Positions 29,177 to 37,485 of a stretch of DNA of 64,000 nucleotides are shown one piece after another. The DNA is from Kribbella antiqua. GTDB taxonomy: Bacteria > Actinomycetota > Actinomycetes > Propionibacteriales > Kribbellaceae. The DNA is taken from positions 372,001 to 436,000 of the forward strand of contig NZ_SLWR01000005.1 of assembly GCF_004345665.1 (NCBI RefSeq), written 5' to 3'. The notes below the pieces were generated by a model. That model saw only the letters and a list, made by a program, of their open reading frames with translations, was not told where the DNA came from and made no database searches. Position numbers and translations under genes: made by a program. Within the stretch, counting starts at the first letter, position 1. Each line of letters starts with the position of its first letter.

Positions 29177-29503
29177 TCAGCTCCCTCGATAGGTGGAATA
29201 CGCGAACGGACTGAGCAGCAGCGGGACATGGTGGTGCCGCTCGTCGGTGATCGTGAAGGTCACGGTGACCTCGGGAAAGAAGATGCTCTGGCCGGTCGCG
29301 GTCGCATACGCCGCGATGTCGAACCACAGCTGGTAGGTGCCGGCCTCAAGTCCGCCTTCGAAGTCGGTGACCCTGCCGTCGGCGTCCGTCGTTCCGGTTC
29401 CGAGTACGACGGCCTCGTCGGTGATCCGCGACAGTCGGACCGGCACACCTTGGGCGGGCCGCCCGAGTGCGGTGTCGAGAACGTGCGTGCTGACGGAGCT
29501 CAT
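29177..29503 (-). CDS. uraH: 5-Hydroxyisourate hydrolase
   Basis: The 108-residue transthyretin-like enzyme hydrolyses 5-hydroxyisourate to OHCU. It has the N-terminal VSTHVLDTALGRPA motif with the active-site His, the HHHVPLLLSPFAYSTYRGS end and the diagnostic C-terminal Tyr-Arg-Gly-Ser. Its ATG overlaps the uraD stop by ATGA and the uricase gene starts 3 bases after its own stop. Confidence 0.95.
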   Translation of the reverse strand: MSSVSTHVLDTALGRPAQGVPVRLSRITDEAVVLGTGTTDADGRVTDFEGGLEAGTYQLWFDIAAYATATGQSIFFPEVTVTFTITDERHHHVPLLLSPFAYSTYRGS

Positions 29504-29991
29504 GCGATCACCTTTGCGAGGCGGAGGAGTGCGATCTTCCGGAGTTCCTCGTGTACGACGGCGGCCTCGGTGACGTCGTCATGCGTCAGCCGCTGCCGGA
29601 GGCTTGTCAGCATCTCCGGCGCCGAGAGACCGGTGGCGCAGATCAGGAAGACGCGGCCGAACCGCTGCTCGTACTCGCGGTTCCCGGCCGCGAGCGCCAT
29701 GCGGATGTCCGGGTCGTCACCGACTCCCGCCTGCTCATTGCGTGACCAGGCAGCCTCGGTGCCGGCACCTTCGGCCCGGTCACCGATGCGCGGGTGAGCC
29801 GCCAGAGCTCGATCGACGTCACTGTCGTCCAGCTCTCGCAACGCCTCGTCCGCGACCTGGTTGAGCTTGGCCACGTCGCCGTACGGGCGTCCGGCGAGAA
29901 CGCCGTCGACCCAGCGCGGTACGTCGCAGCAGGCCGCCAGCAGCGGACGCAGCCGGTCGGCGGGAGTGGAGTTGAACTCCTGCAGATCCAC
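29500..29991 (-). CDS. uraD: OHCU decarboxylase
   Basis: The 163-residue protein decarboxylates OHCU to (S)-allantoin, completing urate to allantoin. It keeps the catalytic motif AAHPRIGDR, the SRNEQAGV segment with the acidic residue, and the EYEQRFGRVFLICATG strand. Start is GTG 29991 with AAGGTG upstream. It leads the uraD-uraH-uox operon. Since its motifs are intact, it is the likely true decarboxylase, as opposed to the degenerate domain fused to the permease. Confidence 0.93.
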   Translation of the reverse strand: MDLQEFNSTPADRLRPLLAACCDVPRWVDGVLAGRPYGDVAKLNQVADEALRELDDSDVDRALAAHPRIGDRAEGAGTEAAWSRNEQAGVGDDPDIRMALAAGNREYEQRFGRVFLICATGLSAPEMLTSLRQRLTHDDVTEAAVVHEELRKIALLRLAKVIA

Positions 29992-30022
29992 GGATCACAC
30001 CTTCTCGAATCCCGAAATCAAG

Positions 30023-30039
30023 TTTCCGTATGACGAGAG
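30023..30039. promoter_or_regulatory. Weak IclR-type site upstream of uraD
   Basis: TTTCCGTATGACGAGAG keeps the complete left arm and spacing of the TTTCCG-N5-CGGAAA palindrome but only the first two bases of the right arm. It lies 32 bases before the uraD start, in the promoter region of the uricase operon. Confidence 0.45.
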
Positions 30040-30083
30040 AGTGTCATGCACCCTGCGCCCCGTCAACAGTTTGTTGAAATTCC

Positions 30084-30449
30084 TCAGTCGCGAGCGCGGT
30101 TCAGGTAGTTGTAGACGGTGAAGCGGGTGACGCCGAGCGCCTCGGCCACGATCTCGGCCGACTTCCGGTATTCGAATGCGCCCTTCGCCTCGAGCATCAG
30201 CACAGCCCGCTGCTTCTCACCCCGCGACAACCCGCTCAACGGCGCGCCGATCTCCGCGGCGACCTCCGTCAGCAGTGCATGCACGCCGCCTTCACCGCGC
30301 GGAAGCCGTACGGCGACCACCGGCTCGCCCTCCCAGCTCAGGGTCACATCGTCCGCACCTGCATCCGCCGGAGCCACCAGCTCAGCGTTCAGACGCTCGA
30401 TCAGCGGTGCGATCGCGGTGACGAGCGGATGGTCCTCGAGTTCAGCCAT
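30084..30449 (-). CDS. Small helix-turn-helix protein, YheO/DauR-type HTH
   Basis: The 121-residue protein ends in an HTH of the DauR/YheO type (LSRGEKQRAVLMLEAKGAFE then SAEIVAEALGVTRFTVYNYL). The N-terminal half is acidic and may bind a ligand or partner. It is shorter than full YheO proteins, lacking most of a PAS-like domain. It overlaps the upstream 79-residue gene by 8 bases. Its position beside uraD suggests a second local regulator of urate use. Confidence 0.75.
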   Translation of the reverse strand: MAELEDHPLVTAIAPLIERLNAELVAPADAGADDVTLSWEGEPVVAVRLPRGEGGVHALLTEVAAEIGAPLSGLSRGEKQRAVLMLEAKGAFEYRKSAEIVAEALGVTRFTVYNYLNRARD

Positions 30450-30681
30450 CGCGCCGTACCTGCAAGGTCACTTGGGTGGCACCGTTCGCGAACGCGGCCT
30501 CCATCACCCCGGTCAGCGCCGGCAGCAACAGCTGTTGTTCACCGCGCACCGACGTACCCAACGGGCCGAAGTCGCACTCCAGACCGGCCTCCTGGGCAGC
30601 CTGGAACGCCTCGGTGGCATGGGCGGGCGGCTGCCCCTCGACCTCGAAGGGCTCGGTGGTGAATTCCGCTACCAGTCGCAT
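30442..30681 (-). CDS. Small thiamine-binding-like (MTH1187/YqgV) protein
   Basis: The 79-residue protein has the single ferredoxin-like fold pattern of the MTH1187/YkoF family: start RLVAEFTTEPFEVEG, helix with EAFQAAQEAGLECDFGPLGTSV, and the closing helix GVMEAAFANGATQVTLQV. Members bind thiamine or related compounds. Its role here is unclear; gcl in the same island needs thiamine diphosphate, but that link is only a thought. It sits 9 bases after the CitE-like gene. Confidence 0.6.
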   Translation of the reverse strand: MRLVAEFTTEPFEVEGQPPAHATEAFQAAQEAGLECDFGPLGTSVRGEQQLLLPALTGVMEAAFANGATQVTLQVRRDG

Positions 30682-30690
30682 GCCGTGAGG

Positions 30691-31920
30691 CTAACTCGAC
30701 CGCAGCGGGCGGCGGGCCAGTTTCGCCAGTCCGGCGGCATCCACTCCGATCAGCTTGTCGACCTCCGCCGGCTCAACGGCACCACACTCCAGCCCACGCA
30801 GCACATAGCCGGCCAGCGCGGCAGCCGTCGCCGGCTCGTCGAGGTAGCCGGAGTTGCCGCCTCCGACGTACGCGCGCAGCCGAGCACCGGCGACGTCCAG
30901 ACCCTCGCGGTAGAACAGGTACGTCGCGGCGAATCGAGTCGGGAGCTGAGCCGGGTGCATGTCCCAGCCCTGATAGATGCCGCGGGCGAGCGAGCGTCGT
31001 ACCAGGCGAAAGTGCAGTCGCCAGGCGCTGTGCACGGCGTCGCCGATCGGCAGGACGTTCGTGGAACCATCGGAGACGAAAACGCCGGTGCCTGCCGCGG
31101 CCAACTGCATCACATCCTTGGCGTGGTCGGCGACGGGATGCTCCATGCTCTGGTACGCCGCCGCGACGCCGAGCGAGGCCGAGTAGTCGTACGTGCCGTA
31201 GTGCAGACCGGTGACGCGGCCGGCGCCGGCCCTGATCATCCGCGCGATGAGCGCGGTGCCGTCGGGGCCGAGGATCGCCTGGGGCGTCTCGACCTGGATC
31301 TCGAACTTGAGCGAGCCGGCAGCCAGCGAATGTGCTTCCTCCATCGTCGACAGGACGAGCACCATCGCGTCGATCTGCTCGACCGAGGTGACCTTGGGGA
31401 GCGTGATCACGAAGCCGTCCGTCAGCGCTGTCGAGAACTCACGGAGGAAGAGGTCGAGCGTGCGCAGCCCGCGGCGGCGGCTCGGCGCTTCGAGGGACTT
31501 GATCCGGAGGCCGTGGTACGGCGTTGCCGTCACACTCTCAGCCAGCGAACGGGCTGCCGCGATCGCAGCCGCATCCTCCTGGTCGTCGGGCCTGGTGCCG
31601 TAGCCGTCCTCGAAGTCGATGCGGAGGTCTTCGATCGGCTCGCGATCGAGTTTGGCGCGGACTCGCTGGTGTAGCTCGGCACCCAGGTCCGGCGGGAGGT
31701 CCAGCGCTTCGGTCAGTTCTGTCGGCTCTGCGCCGAGTGCGGCCTTTGCCTCCTCGGCCCAGTTGCGGACCGTGCCCGCGTCGTACCGGTCGGCGGGGAC
31801 GTAGACGGTGTGAACTGGTTGCCGGTCCCCGCGATCGCCGGGGTACAGCGTGGTCAGTGCCGCGTCCGCATCGGCGAGCCGCCGATCCAGTTCGTCGGCC
31901 AGAGCATCCACGTGGCTCAT
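30691..31920 (-). CDS. CitE/HpcH-like aldolase-fold protein (DUF6986 family)
   Basis: The 409-residue product resembles the HpcH/HpaI/CitE lyase fold: FEIQVETPQAILGPDG supplies the acidic metal ligand, GLHYGTYDYSASLG the substrate loop. CitE-like enzymes often cleave or form C-C bonds with glyoxylate or acetyl-CoA. Its operator matches that of hyi, which suggests a role in glyoxylate disposal; no malate synthase lies here. ATG 31920 is 7-8 bases after GAGGTG; GTG 31926 would be too close. Confidence 0.7.
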   Translation of the reverse strand: MSHVDALADELDRRLADADAALTTLYPGDRGDRQPVHTVYVPADRYDAGTVRNWAEEAKAALGAEPTELTEALDLPPDLGAELHQRVRAKLDREPIEDLRIDFEDGYGTRPDDQEDAAAIAAARSLAESVTATPYHGLRIKSLEAPSRRRGLRTLDLFLREFSTALTDGFVITLPKVTSVEQIDAMVLVLSTMEEAHSLAAGSLKFEIQVETPQAILGPDGTALIARMIRAGAGRVTGLHYGTYDYSASLGVAAAYQSMEHPVADHAKDVMQLAAAGTGVFVSDGSTNVLPIGDAVHSAWRLHFRLVRRSLARGIYQGWDMHPAQLPTRFAATYLFYREGLDVAGARLRAYVGGGNSGYLDEPATAAALAGYVLRGLECGAVEPAEVDKLIGVDAAGLAKLARRPLRSS

Positions 31921-31947
31921 CAGCACACCTCGTTCACTTGACGGTTA

Positions 31948-31985
31948 TTTCCGTATCGCGGATACTAATATCTACTTTGCGGAAG
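31948..31985. promoter_or_regulatory. Composite IclR-type operator at the DUF6986 promoter
   Basis: TTTCCGTATCGCGGATA (31948-31964) is followed by CTTTGCGGAAG at 31975, 27 bases from the start of the first site. Order, orientation and spacing match the site at 16387-16424. It lies 28 bases upstream of the DUF6986 start and faces the divergent iclR gene. Confidence 0.78.
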
Positions 31986-32022
31986 AAGCAATGCGCGCTG
32001 CTTTCCGGGATCTGAGGCTAAA

Positions 32023-32040
32023 CTTCCGTGATCCGGAAAG
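32023..32040. promoter_or_regulatory. IclR-type palindrome before the iclR gene
   Basis: CTTCCGTGATCCGGAAAG holds TTCCG (32024-32028) and CGGAA (32034-32038) around 5 bases, the same arm spacing as the other sites. It ends 22 bases before the GTG of the regulator and is a natural autoregulation site. Confidence 0.7.
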
Positions 32041-32062
32041 TACCGAGAAGAGTGGGTGCGCA

Positions 32063-32827
32063 GTGACGGAAGAGAACGGCAGCAAGGGCCGCTCCGGCAG
32101 CGTGCAGTCGATCGAGCGCGCCTTCGGGCTGCTCGAGACGATGGCCGACGCAGGCGGGATGATGGGCCTGTCCCAGCTGGCCACGGCCTCGGGACTGCCG
32201 CTGCCGACGATCCACCGGCTGGTTCGCACGCTTGTCGATCTCGGCTACCTCCGGCAGGAGCAGTCCCGCCAGTACGTTCTCGGGCCGAGGCTGATCCGGC
32301 TCGGCGAGAGTTCGTCACACATGCTGAGTGTGTGGGCCCGTCCACACCTGACCCGGCTGGTCGACGAGCTCGGCGAATCGGCGAACATGGCGATGCTCGA
32401 CGGCGATCAGATCGTGTACCTCGCGCAGGTCCCGTCCCGGCACTCGATGCGGATGTTCACCGAGGTCGGGCGCCGGGTGCTGCCGCACTGCACCGCGGTG
32501 GGCAAGGCGATTCTCGCTCAGCAGCCGGAAGCGGAAGTCCGCGAGTTGTTGCGTCGCACGGGGATGCCGCAGCACACCGATGCCACCATCACCGACCCGG
32601 GCAAGTTCACGGAACAGCTTCGCGCTGTGGAGGAAGCCGGCTATGCCACCGACGAAGGCGAGCAGGAGCTCGGCGTCCGCTGCATCGCGGTGGCGGTACC
32701 CGACGCCCCGTCAAAGCTGGCGATCTCCATCTCCGGCCCAGCCGGCCGGATGACAGGAGAACTGGTCCACCGCGCCGTCCCCCTCCTGACCCAAGCCGCC
32801 AAATCCTTCTCAGCCGACCTCCGCTAG
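32063..32827 (+). CDS. IclR-family regulator, likely repressor of the purine/allantoin regulon
   Basis: The 254-residue protein has an N-terminal winged HTH (about residues 12-75; GLSQLATASGLPLPTIHRLV) and the IclR effector domain, including VGRRVLPHCTAVGKAILA and the C-terminal LGVRCIAVAVPD...AISISGPAGRM. In Streptomyces, AllR of this family represses allantoin and urate genes. GTG 32063 is the first in-frame start that preserves the HTH. Palindromes at its own promoter and at hyi, DUF6986 and (weakly) uraD are probable targets. Confidence 0.88.
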   Translation: MTEENGSKGRSGSVQSIERAFGLLETMADAGGMMGLSQLATASGLPLPTIHRLVRTLVDLGYLRQEQSRQYVLGPRLIRLGESSSHMLSVWARPHLTRLVDELGESANMAMLDGDQIVYLAQVPSRHSMRMFTEVGRRVLPHCTAVGKAILAQQPEAEVRELLRRTGMPQHTDATITDPGKFTEQLRAVEEAGYATDEGEQELGVRCIAVAVPDAPSKLAISISGPAGRMTGELVHRAVPLLTQAAKSFSADLR

Positions 32828-32973
32828 CAGTCCCGGCGAATCCCGCGCTTAGCCGGAGCCGCTGGCGGCACGGAGGGCACAGTCGATGGCACACTCCTCG
32901 CACTCGACGCCTGCACCCGCGCGCGAGTGGTCAGCAGGCAGCCGACCCCACCCGCTGGCTGGCGAGCATGGTG

Positions 32974-33978
32974 TCAGCCGAGTTTGCGGAGGAGGGGGAG
33001 GACGTCGGTGGTGAATTGGGTGAGGAAGCGTTCCTGGTCGTGGCCGGGGCCGTGGACGACGAAGTGGTTGAAGCCGGCGTCGAGGTAGGGCTGGAGTTGG
33101 GTGACGACCTCCTCCGGGTCCGAGGCGACGATCCAGCGCTTGGCGACCTGCTCGATCGGCAACTCGTCGGCCAGCTGCTCCATTTCGGTCGCGCTCGTGA
33201 CGCTGTGCTTCTGCTCCGGCGTCAGTGACAGCGGCGCCCAGAACCTGGTGTTCTCCAGTGCGAGCTGAGGATCACGGTCGTACGAGACCTTCACCTCGAG
33301 CATCCGGTCCAGGTCCTCGAAGGCCTTGCCGGCCTTCTCGGCACCCTCGCGAACAGCCGGGATCAGCTTCTCGGTGTAGAGGTCCATGCCCTTGCCGGAC
33401 GTCGCGATGAAGCCGTCGCCCGCGCGACCGGCGTACTTCGCGACCAGCGGACCGCCCGCAGCGACGTACACCTTCAGCGGGGACGAAGGCCGGTCGTAGA
33501 TGAACGCGTCGACGGTCGGGTAGTACGGGCCCTCGGAGCTGACGCCGTCCTTCGTCCAGAGGTCGCGGATCAGCTGCACGGACTCCCGCAGCCGCGCGAA
33601 CCGCTCCTTGAACTCCGGCCATTCCATCCCGGAGACCGCGATCTCGTTCAGCGCCTCGCCGGTTCCGACGCCGAGCATCACCCGGCCCGGGTACAGCACG
33701 CCCAGCGTGGCGAACGCCTGCGCGATTACCGCCGGGTTGTACCGGAACGTCGGCGTGAGCACCGAGGTCCCCAGCAGCACCCGGTTGGTCCGCTCGCCGA
33801 CCGCCGCGAGCCAGGCGAGCGCGAACGGCGCGTGCCCGCCCTCGTGCCGCCACGGCAGGAAGTGGTCCGACACCGTCACACTGTCGAGCCCGAGCTCCTC
33901 CGCCCGGACCGAGTACTCCACCAGCTCCCGCGGCCCGAACTGCTCCGCCGACGCCTTGTACCCGACTCGAATGCTCAC
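32974..33978 (-). CDS. fgd: F420-dependent glucose-6-phosphate dehydrogenase
   Basis: The 334-residue LLM-fold enzyme closely follows FGD1: [107 protein letters not shown] and [14 protein letters not shown]. It oxidises glucose-6-phosphate and reduces coenzyme F420, so this organism makes F420. GTG 33978 follows a GGAG-containing leader. It is divergent from the nitrilase-like gene. Confidence 0.93.
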   Translation of the reverse strand: MSIRVGYKASAEQFGPRELVEYSVRAEELGLDSVTVSDHFLPWRHEGGHAPFALAWLAAVGERTNRVLLGTSVLTPTFRYNPAVIAQAFATLGVLYPGRVMLGVGTGEALNEIAVSGMEWPEFKERFARLRESVQLIRDLWTKDGVSSEGPYYPTVDAFIYDRPSSPLKVYVAAGGPLVAKYAGRAGDGFIATSGKGMDLYTEKLIPAVREGAEKAGKAFEDLDRMLEVKVSYDRDPQLALENTRFWAPLSLTPEQKHSVTSATEMEQLADELPIEQVAKRWIVASDPEEVVTQLQPYLDAGFNHFVVHGPGHDQERFLTQFTTDVLPLLRKLG

Positions 33979-34044
33979 CCTCTGCTCCCTCTGTCGTCTG
34001 CCGTCTCCCCAAGACAACCTCATGATCCCCACACTTATGCCGCC

Positions 34045-34095
34045 GGGGTACGACGTCCGCCGTACGCCGGGGGTACGACGTCTCGCCGTACGGCG
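34045..34095. repeat. Direct repeat GGGGTACGACGTC...CCGTACG in a divergent promoter
   Basis: Two 24-26 base units, starting GGGGTACGACGTC at 34045 and GGGTACGACGTC at 34071, each end in GCCGTACG. They lie in the 310-base gap between fgd and the nitrilase-like gene (33979-34288), which holds no other gene. The CGTACG core recalls the array at 8840. Operator or genome-wide word; undecided. Confidence 0.5.
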
Positions 34096-34288
34096 TGGGC
34101 GTTTGACGACCCCGCGGCCGTTGCGGAAACATATGAGCCCGGCGCGGCCCGCGCCCCACCTTCGCCGACCGGCCCCAGCCTGGTCCAGCCAAGAAGGCAA
34201 AGGGACTTCCTGTCTCGGGTCGCTCGTCCTGGTCAACTGCCTCGGGCGGGGTCGCTGGGGGATCGCGTGCGAGTGCGTGGAAGGCCAG

Positions 34289-35233
34289 ATGACAGCGCAC
34301 AGGAACTTCAAGCGACGGGTCAGAGCCCGCGCCGCCAAAACGGGCGAGTCCTACACGGCTGCCCTCCGGCACTTCCGTCCGACTCCGACAGGAGAAGACA
34401 TGCCGGAAAACACCCTGCGGTTCGCGGTTGCCCAGTCGACCGTCCGCCAGGACCCCACCGATGCCGACGGATTGCGCGCGAGCGGCGCGGAGGTCCGCAG
34501 GCTGATGCAGCAGGCCGCCGACGCGGGCGCACGCCTGGTGCACTTCACCGAGGGAGCGATCTGCTTCCCCAGCAAGCACATCATGTCCGAGCTCGGCCCG
34601 GACGAGATCGGCCCGTCCGACTGGAGCAAAGCCGACTGGACCGTGCTGCAGGACGAGCTCGACCGAATCACCAAGCTCAGCCGTGAACTCGGCATCTGGA
34701 CCGTGATCCCGTCGATTCACCAGTTGCCGACCCGACCGCATAACAGCGTGTACGTCGTCTCCGACCAGGGCACGGTGGTCGCGCGGTACGACGAACGCAT
34801 GCTGTCGACCACCAAGCTCACCTGGATGTACACCCCGGGCACGGAGCCGGTGACCGTCGACGTCGACGGCTACCGCTTCGGCCTCGCGCTCGGACTGGAC
34901 GTGCTCTTCCCGGAGCTGTTCACGGAGTACGATCGGCTGGACGCGGACGCCGTGCTGGTGTCGTATTCGACCACTGGTTCGTCGGGGAACGAGGTGGCGC
35001 CGACCCAGGCCCGCGGATTCGCCGCGGCGAACACCTACTGGATCAGCCTGGCCGTGCCGGCCAATCCAGTGGCCGGCGTGGAGTCGAGCGTGATAGATCC
35101 AACCGGCAAGGTGGTGGCCGAAGGCCCGGCGGACAGTACGCCGGGGATCGCGGTGACTGACCTGCACAGGGTCGAGGTGTCCAGGATCGGCCGCGAGTTC
35201 CGGCGCCGGACCCGGGAGCGCGTCAACGCCTGA
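34289..35233 (+). CDS. Nitrilase-fold protein lacking catalytic Cys and Lys
   Basis: The 314-residue product has a carbon-nitrogen hydrolase fold. The catalytic Glu region ([12 protein letters not shown]) is present, but the place of the essential Cys (usual CYDxxFPE) reads GLDVLFPE, and the usual Lys in YxKxxL reads YDERML. It is thus probably a pseudoenzyme or binds a ligand without hydrolysis. ATG 34289 is chosen because an N-terminal block [19 protein letters not shown], which I recognise as a recurrent actinobacterial N-terminal motif, is in frame and GGAAGG precedes. ATG 34400 after GGAGAAG is the alternative. Confidence 0.72.
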   Translation: MTAHRNFKRRVRARAAKTGESYTAALRHFRPTPTGEDMPENTLRFAVAQSTVRQDPTDADGLRASGAEVRRLMQQAADAGARLVHFTEGAICFPSKHIMSELGPDEIGPSDWSKADWTVLQDELDRITKLSRELGIWTVIPSIHQLPTRPHNSVYVVSDQGTVVARYDERMLSTTKLTWMYTPGTEPVTVDVDGYRFGLALGLDVLFPELFTEYDRLDADAVLVSYSTTGSSGNEVAPTQARGFAAANTYWISLAVPANPVAGVESSVIDPTGKVVAEGPADSTPGIAVTDLHRVEVSRIGREFRRRTRERVNA

Positions 35234-35271
35234 GACCCTCACACGTCCGGGTGCTGATCCGTTCCATCACC

Positions 35272-35769
35272 ATGAACAGGCACGCGATCGTCAGCACCCG
35301 GATCGGGGACCTCACCCTGGTCGCCTCCGCCCACGCCCTCGTCGGCGTCTACTTCCCGCACCACTGGGTGAAGCCGGCGTCGGAAACCCTCGGTGACCGG
35401 GTCGAAGCCACCGACCCGGTCATCGCCGAGGCGGCCCGCCAGCTCGACGAGTACCTCACCGGCGAACGGACCAGCTTCGACCTCCCGACCGTCCTGCGCG
35501 GCGACGAGTTCCAGCGCCGCGTCTGGTCGCTCCTCGAGGAGATCCCGTACGGCGAGACGACGTCGTACGGCGAGATCGCGCAACAGCTCGGCGAAGGCGA
35601 GACCGCGCAGGCAGTCGGGAAGGCGGTCGGGCAGAACCCGCTGTCGATCGTCGTCCCCTGTCACCGGGTAGTCGGGAAGAACGGGTCGTTGACCGGCTAT
35701 GCGGGCGGGCTCAAGCGGAAGCAGTTCCTTCTCGAACTGGAGGAACCGGCTACCGCCCGGCTGTTCTGA
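35272..35769 (+). CDS. ogt: Methylated-DNA--protein-cysteine methyltransferase
   Basis: The product (165 residues from ATG 35272; an in-frame GTG at 35251 would add 7) takes O6-methyl groups from guanine onto its own Cys. It has the HTH-like RRVWSLLEEIPYGETTSYGEIA and the active site VVPCHRVVGKNGSLTGYAGGL. The last 20 bases overlap the convergent DinB-like gene. Confidence 0.93.
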   Translation: MNRHAIVSTRIGDLTLVASAHALVGVYFPHHWVKPASETLGDRVEATDPVIAEAARQLDEYLTGERTSFDLPTVLRGDEFQRRVWSLLEEIPYGETTSYGEIAQQLGEGETAQAVGKAVGQNPLSIVVPCHRVVGKNGSLTGYAGGLKRKQFLLELEEPATARLF

Positions 35770-36208
35770 GGTCACCGACCTGCTCGGCGTACCACTCCGA
35801 TTCGGCGAGATGCTCTGCCGTTTCGCGCAGCGTGCGGTTCTCGCCGCGGTCCTTGTCCCATTCGACCGGGTCGACCGCGGCGTACCGCAGCGCGAACGTC
35901 CGCCCCAGCCGGCGCAGCCGCTGCTCGGCCTCCTGCACGTCCTCGACGGTGAACGGCGCGAGATCGGCCGCCGAAGTCAGCGCGCTCGCATGCCACTCGT
36001 CCGGCTGCGTCGGCACGCCCGCGAGCAGCGCCTCGATCTCGGCGAGGTGATCGACGATGTGGTCAGCGATCCGACGGACCGCCTTGTGCGGTGTGTACGT
36101 CCGGCCGTCGTCGGAAGTGAGCGGCTTGCCATCCCAGGCCGGCCACGTCTCAATCAGGAGGAGCGAGCGCTCGACCGCCTGCTCCACCAATGCTCCAGGG
36201 TTGTCCAT
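35750..36208 (-). CDS. DinB-like / mycothiol-dependent-enzyme-type four-helix protein
   Basis: The 152-residue helical protein resembles the DinB/YfiT superfamily, with His residues in the pattern expected for a metal site (RRIADHIVDHLAEIE and LRETAEHLAESEWYAEQ). Family members use mycothiol or bacillithiol or are stress-induced metalloproteins; the reaction is unknown. ATG 36208. It overlaps ogt by 20 bases at the 3' end. Confidence 0.7.
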   Translation of the reverse strand: MDNPGALVEQAVERSLLLIETWPAWDGKPLTSDDGRTYTPHKAVRRIADHIVDHLAEIEALLAGVPTQPDEWHASALTSAADLAPFTVEDVQEAEQRLRRLGRTFALRYAAVDPVEWDKDRGENRTLRETAEHLAESEWYAEQVGDLRTAGR

Positions 36209-36239
36209 ACCGCTCACGCTAAGCCCGTGATACTTCGGT

Positions 36240-37070
36240 CTAGGCCGAAGTGATGCCGAGGCGTTGGGCGAGACCTTCGGCGTCGAAAGGAGCGCGGACC
36301 TTGACGTCGTTGTCGAAGTAGATGAAGGCGTTCGTGTCCCAGGCCTGGATCTTCGCGGCCCAGCGGTCCAGCGCATCGTCGTCGTACCCGCTGACGTAGA
36401 GCTCCTCGGCACCGTGCAGCCGGACGTAGGCGAAGTCGGAGGTGACGTCGCCGAACATCGGCCACTTGCCGGCGGTGTCGGCGCAGACCAGCGCGATGTC
36501 GTGCGTACGCAGCAGCTCGACGAACTCCGGCTTCTCGAAGCTGGAATGGCGTACTTCGATTGCATGGCGCAACGGAATGTCGACCGAGCACTCCAGCAAC
36601 GCGCGACCTTCCATCCGGGCGTCGTGGCCCTTGGCAACCTCGGCCGCTTCTGCTGTTGTCCGCGGCAACAGCTCGAAGAAGGCCGCGCGCCGGTCAGCGT
36701 TGTACCCGAAGTTCGGTGGTAGTTGCCACAGCACCGGACCGAGCTTGTTGCCTAGCGCAAGCACTCCGGAGGCGAAGAAGTTCGCCAGCGGTGCGTCCAC
36801 ATCGGCCAGCTTCTTCAGGTGCGTGACGAAGCGTGGGCCTTTGACGGAGAACACGAACCCGTCCGGCGTCTCGTCGTACCAGCGCTGGTACGACGACGGC
36901 CGCTGCAGCGAGTAGAACGAGCCGTTCAGCTCGATCGAGTTCAGCCGCCGGGAGGCGTACTCCAGCTCGGCCCGCTGCGGCAGGCCCTCGGGGTAGTACA
37001 CCTTCCGCCAGGGCGCGTACCGCCAGCCCGAGATGCCTACTCGGTACGAACTCTCCGGCCAGCGTTCCAC
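36240..37070 (-). CDS. DUF72 (YecE) family protein
   Basis: The 276-residue TIM-barrel-like protein has the YecE/DUF72 hallmarks: YRVGISGWRYAPWRKVYYPEGLPQ, ELNGSFYSLQRPSSYQRWYDETP, FVFSVKGPRFVTH, GPVLWQLPPNFGYNADR and the acidic end TNAFIYFDNDVKVRAPFDAEGLA. The biochemical function of the family is not established. Start is GTG 37070; it is divergent from the DUF1232 gene with 22 bases between. Confidence 0.88.
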   Translation of the reverse strand: MERWPESSYRVGISGWRYAPWRKVYYPEGLPQRAELEYASRRLNSIELNGSFYSLQRPSSYQRWYDETPDGFVFSVKGPRFVTHLKKLADVDAPLANFFASGVLALGNKLGPVLWQLPPNFGYNADRRAAFFELLPRTTAEAAEVAKGHDARMEGRALLECSVDIPLRHAIEVRHSSFEKPEFVELLRTHDIALVCADTAGKWPMFGDVTSDFAYVRLHGAEELYVSGYDDDALDRWAAKIQAWDTNAFIYFDNDVKVRAPFDAEGLAQRLGITSA

Positions 37071-37092
37071 ACCCCCAATCTAGTGTGGAACC

Positions 37093-37485
37093 GTGACAGA
37101 GGCGCTGGTGATTGCTGCGATCATGCTGGGGCTGTGGGCGGTCAGTTGTCTGCTGATGATGCTGTTCGCTCATCGGTTGCCGGACGGGCTGCTGAAGCAG
37201 GTGGCAGAGTTCTTGCCGTCGTGTGTGACGGCGGCTCGGACCTTGCGGAAGCATCCCGACGTGCCTCGGCGGGCCAAGGTCGCGCTGCTGATCGCGGTGG
37301 TGTGGGTGTTGTCGCCGATCGATCTGCTGCCGGAGTTCCTCCCGGTGATCGGGCCGCTCGACGATGTGGTGGCCGTCATCCTGCTGCTCCGGTACGCCGC
37401 CCGGTCGATTCCCCGCGAGACCCTGCTCGGCGCCTGGCCGACCGACCCGCGGCTACTCGAACGCCTCCTCGGCAGCCCGCGCTAG
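37093..37485 (+). CDS. DUF1232 (YkvA) family membrane protein
   Basis: The 130-residue protein has an N-terminal membrane helix and the YkvA/DUF1232 motif VPRRAKVALLIAVVWVLSPIDLLPEFLPVIGPLDDVVAVILLLRYA (about residues 57-103, only key parts given: SPIDLLPEF and GPLDD). Role unknown. Its end overlaps the convergent alpha/beta hydrolase gene by 33 bases. Confidence 0.85.
   Translation: MTEALVIAAIMLGLWAVSCLLMMLFAHRLPDGLLKQVAEFLPSCVTAARTLRKHPDVPRRAKVALLIAVVWVLSPIDLLPEFLPVIGPLDDVVAVILLLRYAARSIPRETLLGAWPTDPRLLERLLGSPR

Noticed and set aside
28289..29797. 502-codon plus-strand frame over uricase and uraH
   Set aside because: Antisense shadow of well-identified genes.
32828..32973. Possible small gene between iclR and fgd
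   Set aside because: No start with a ribosome site and no protein-like frame; simply an intergenic gap.
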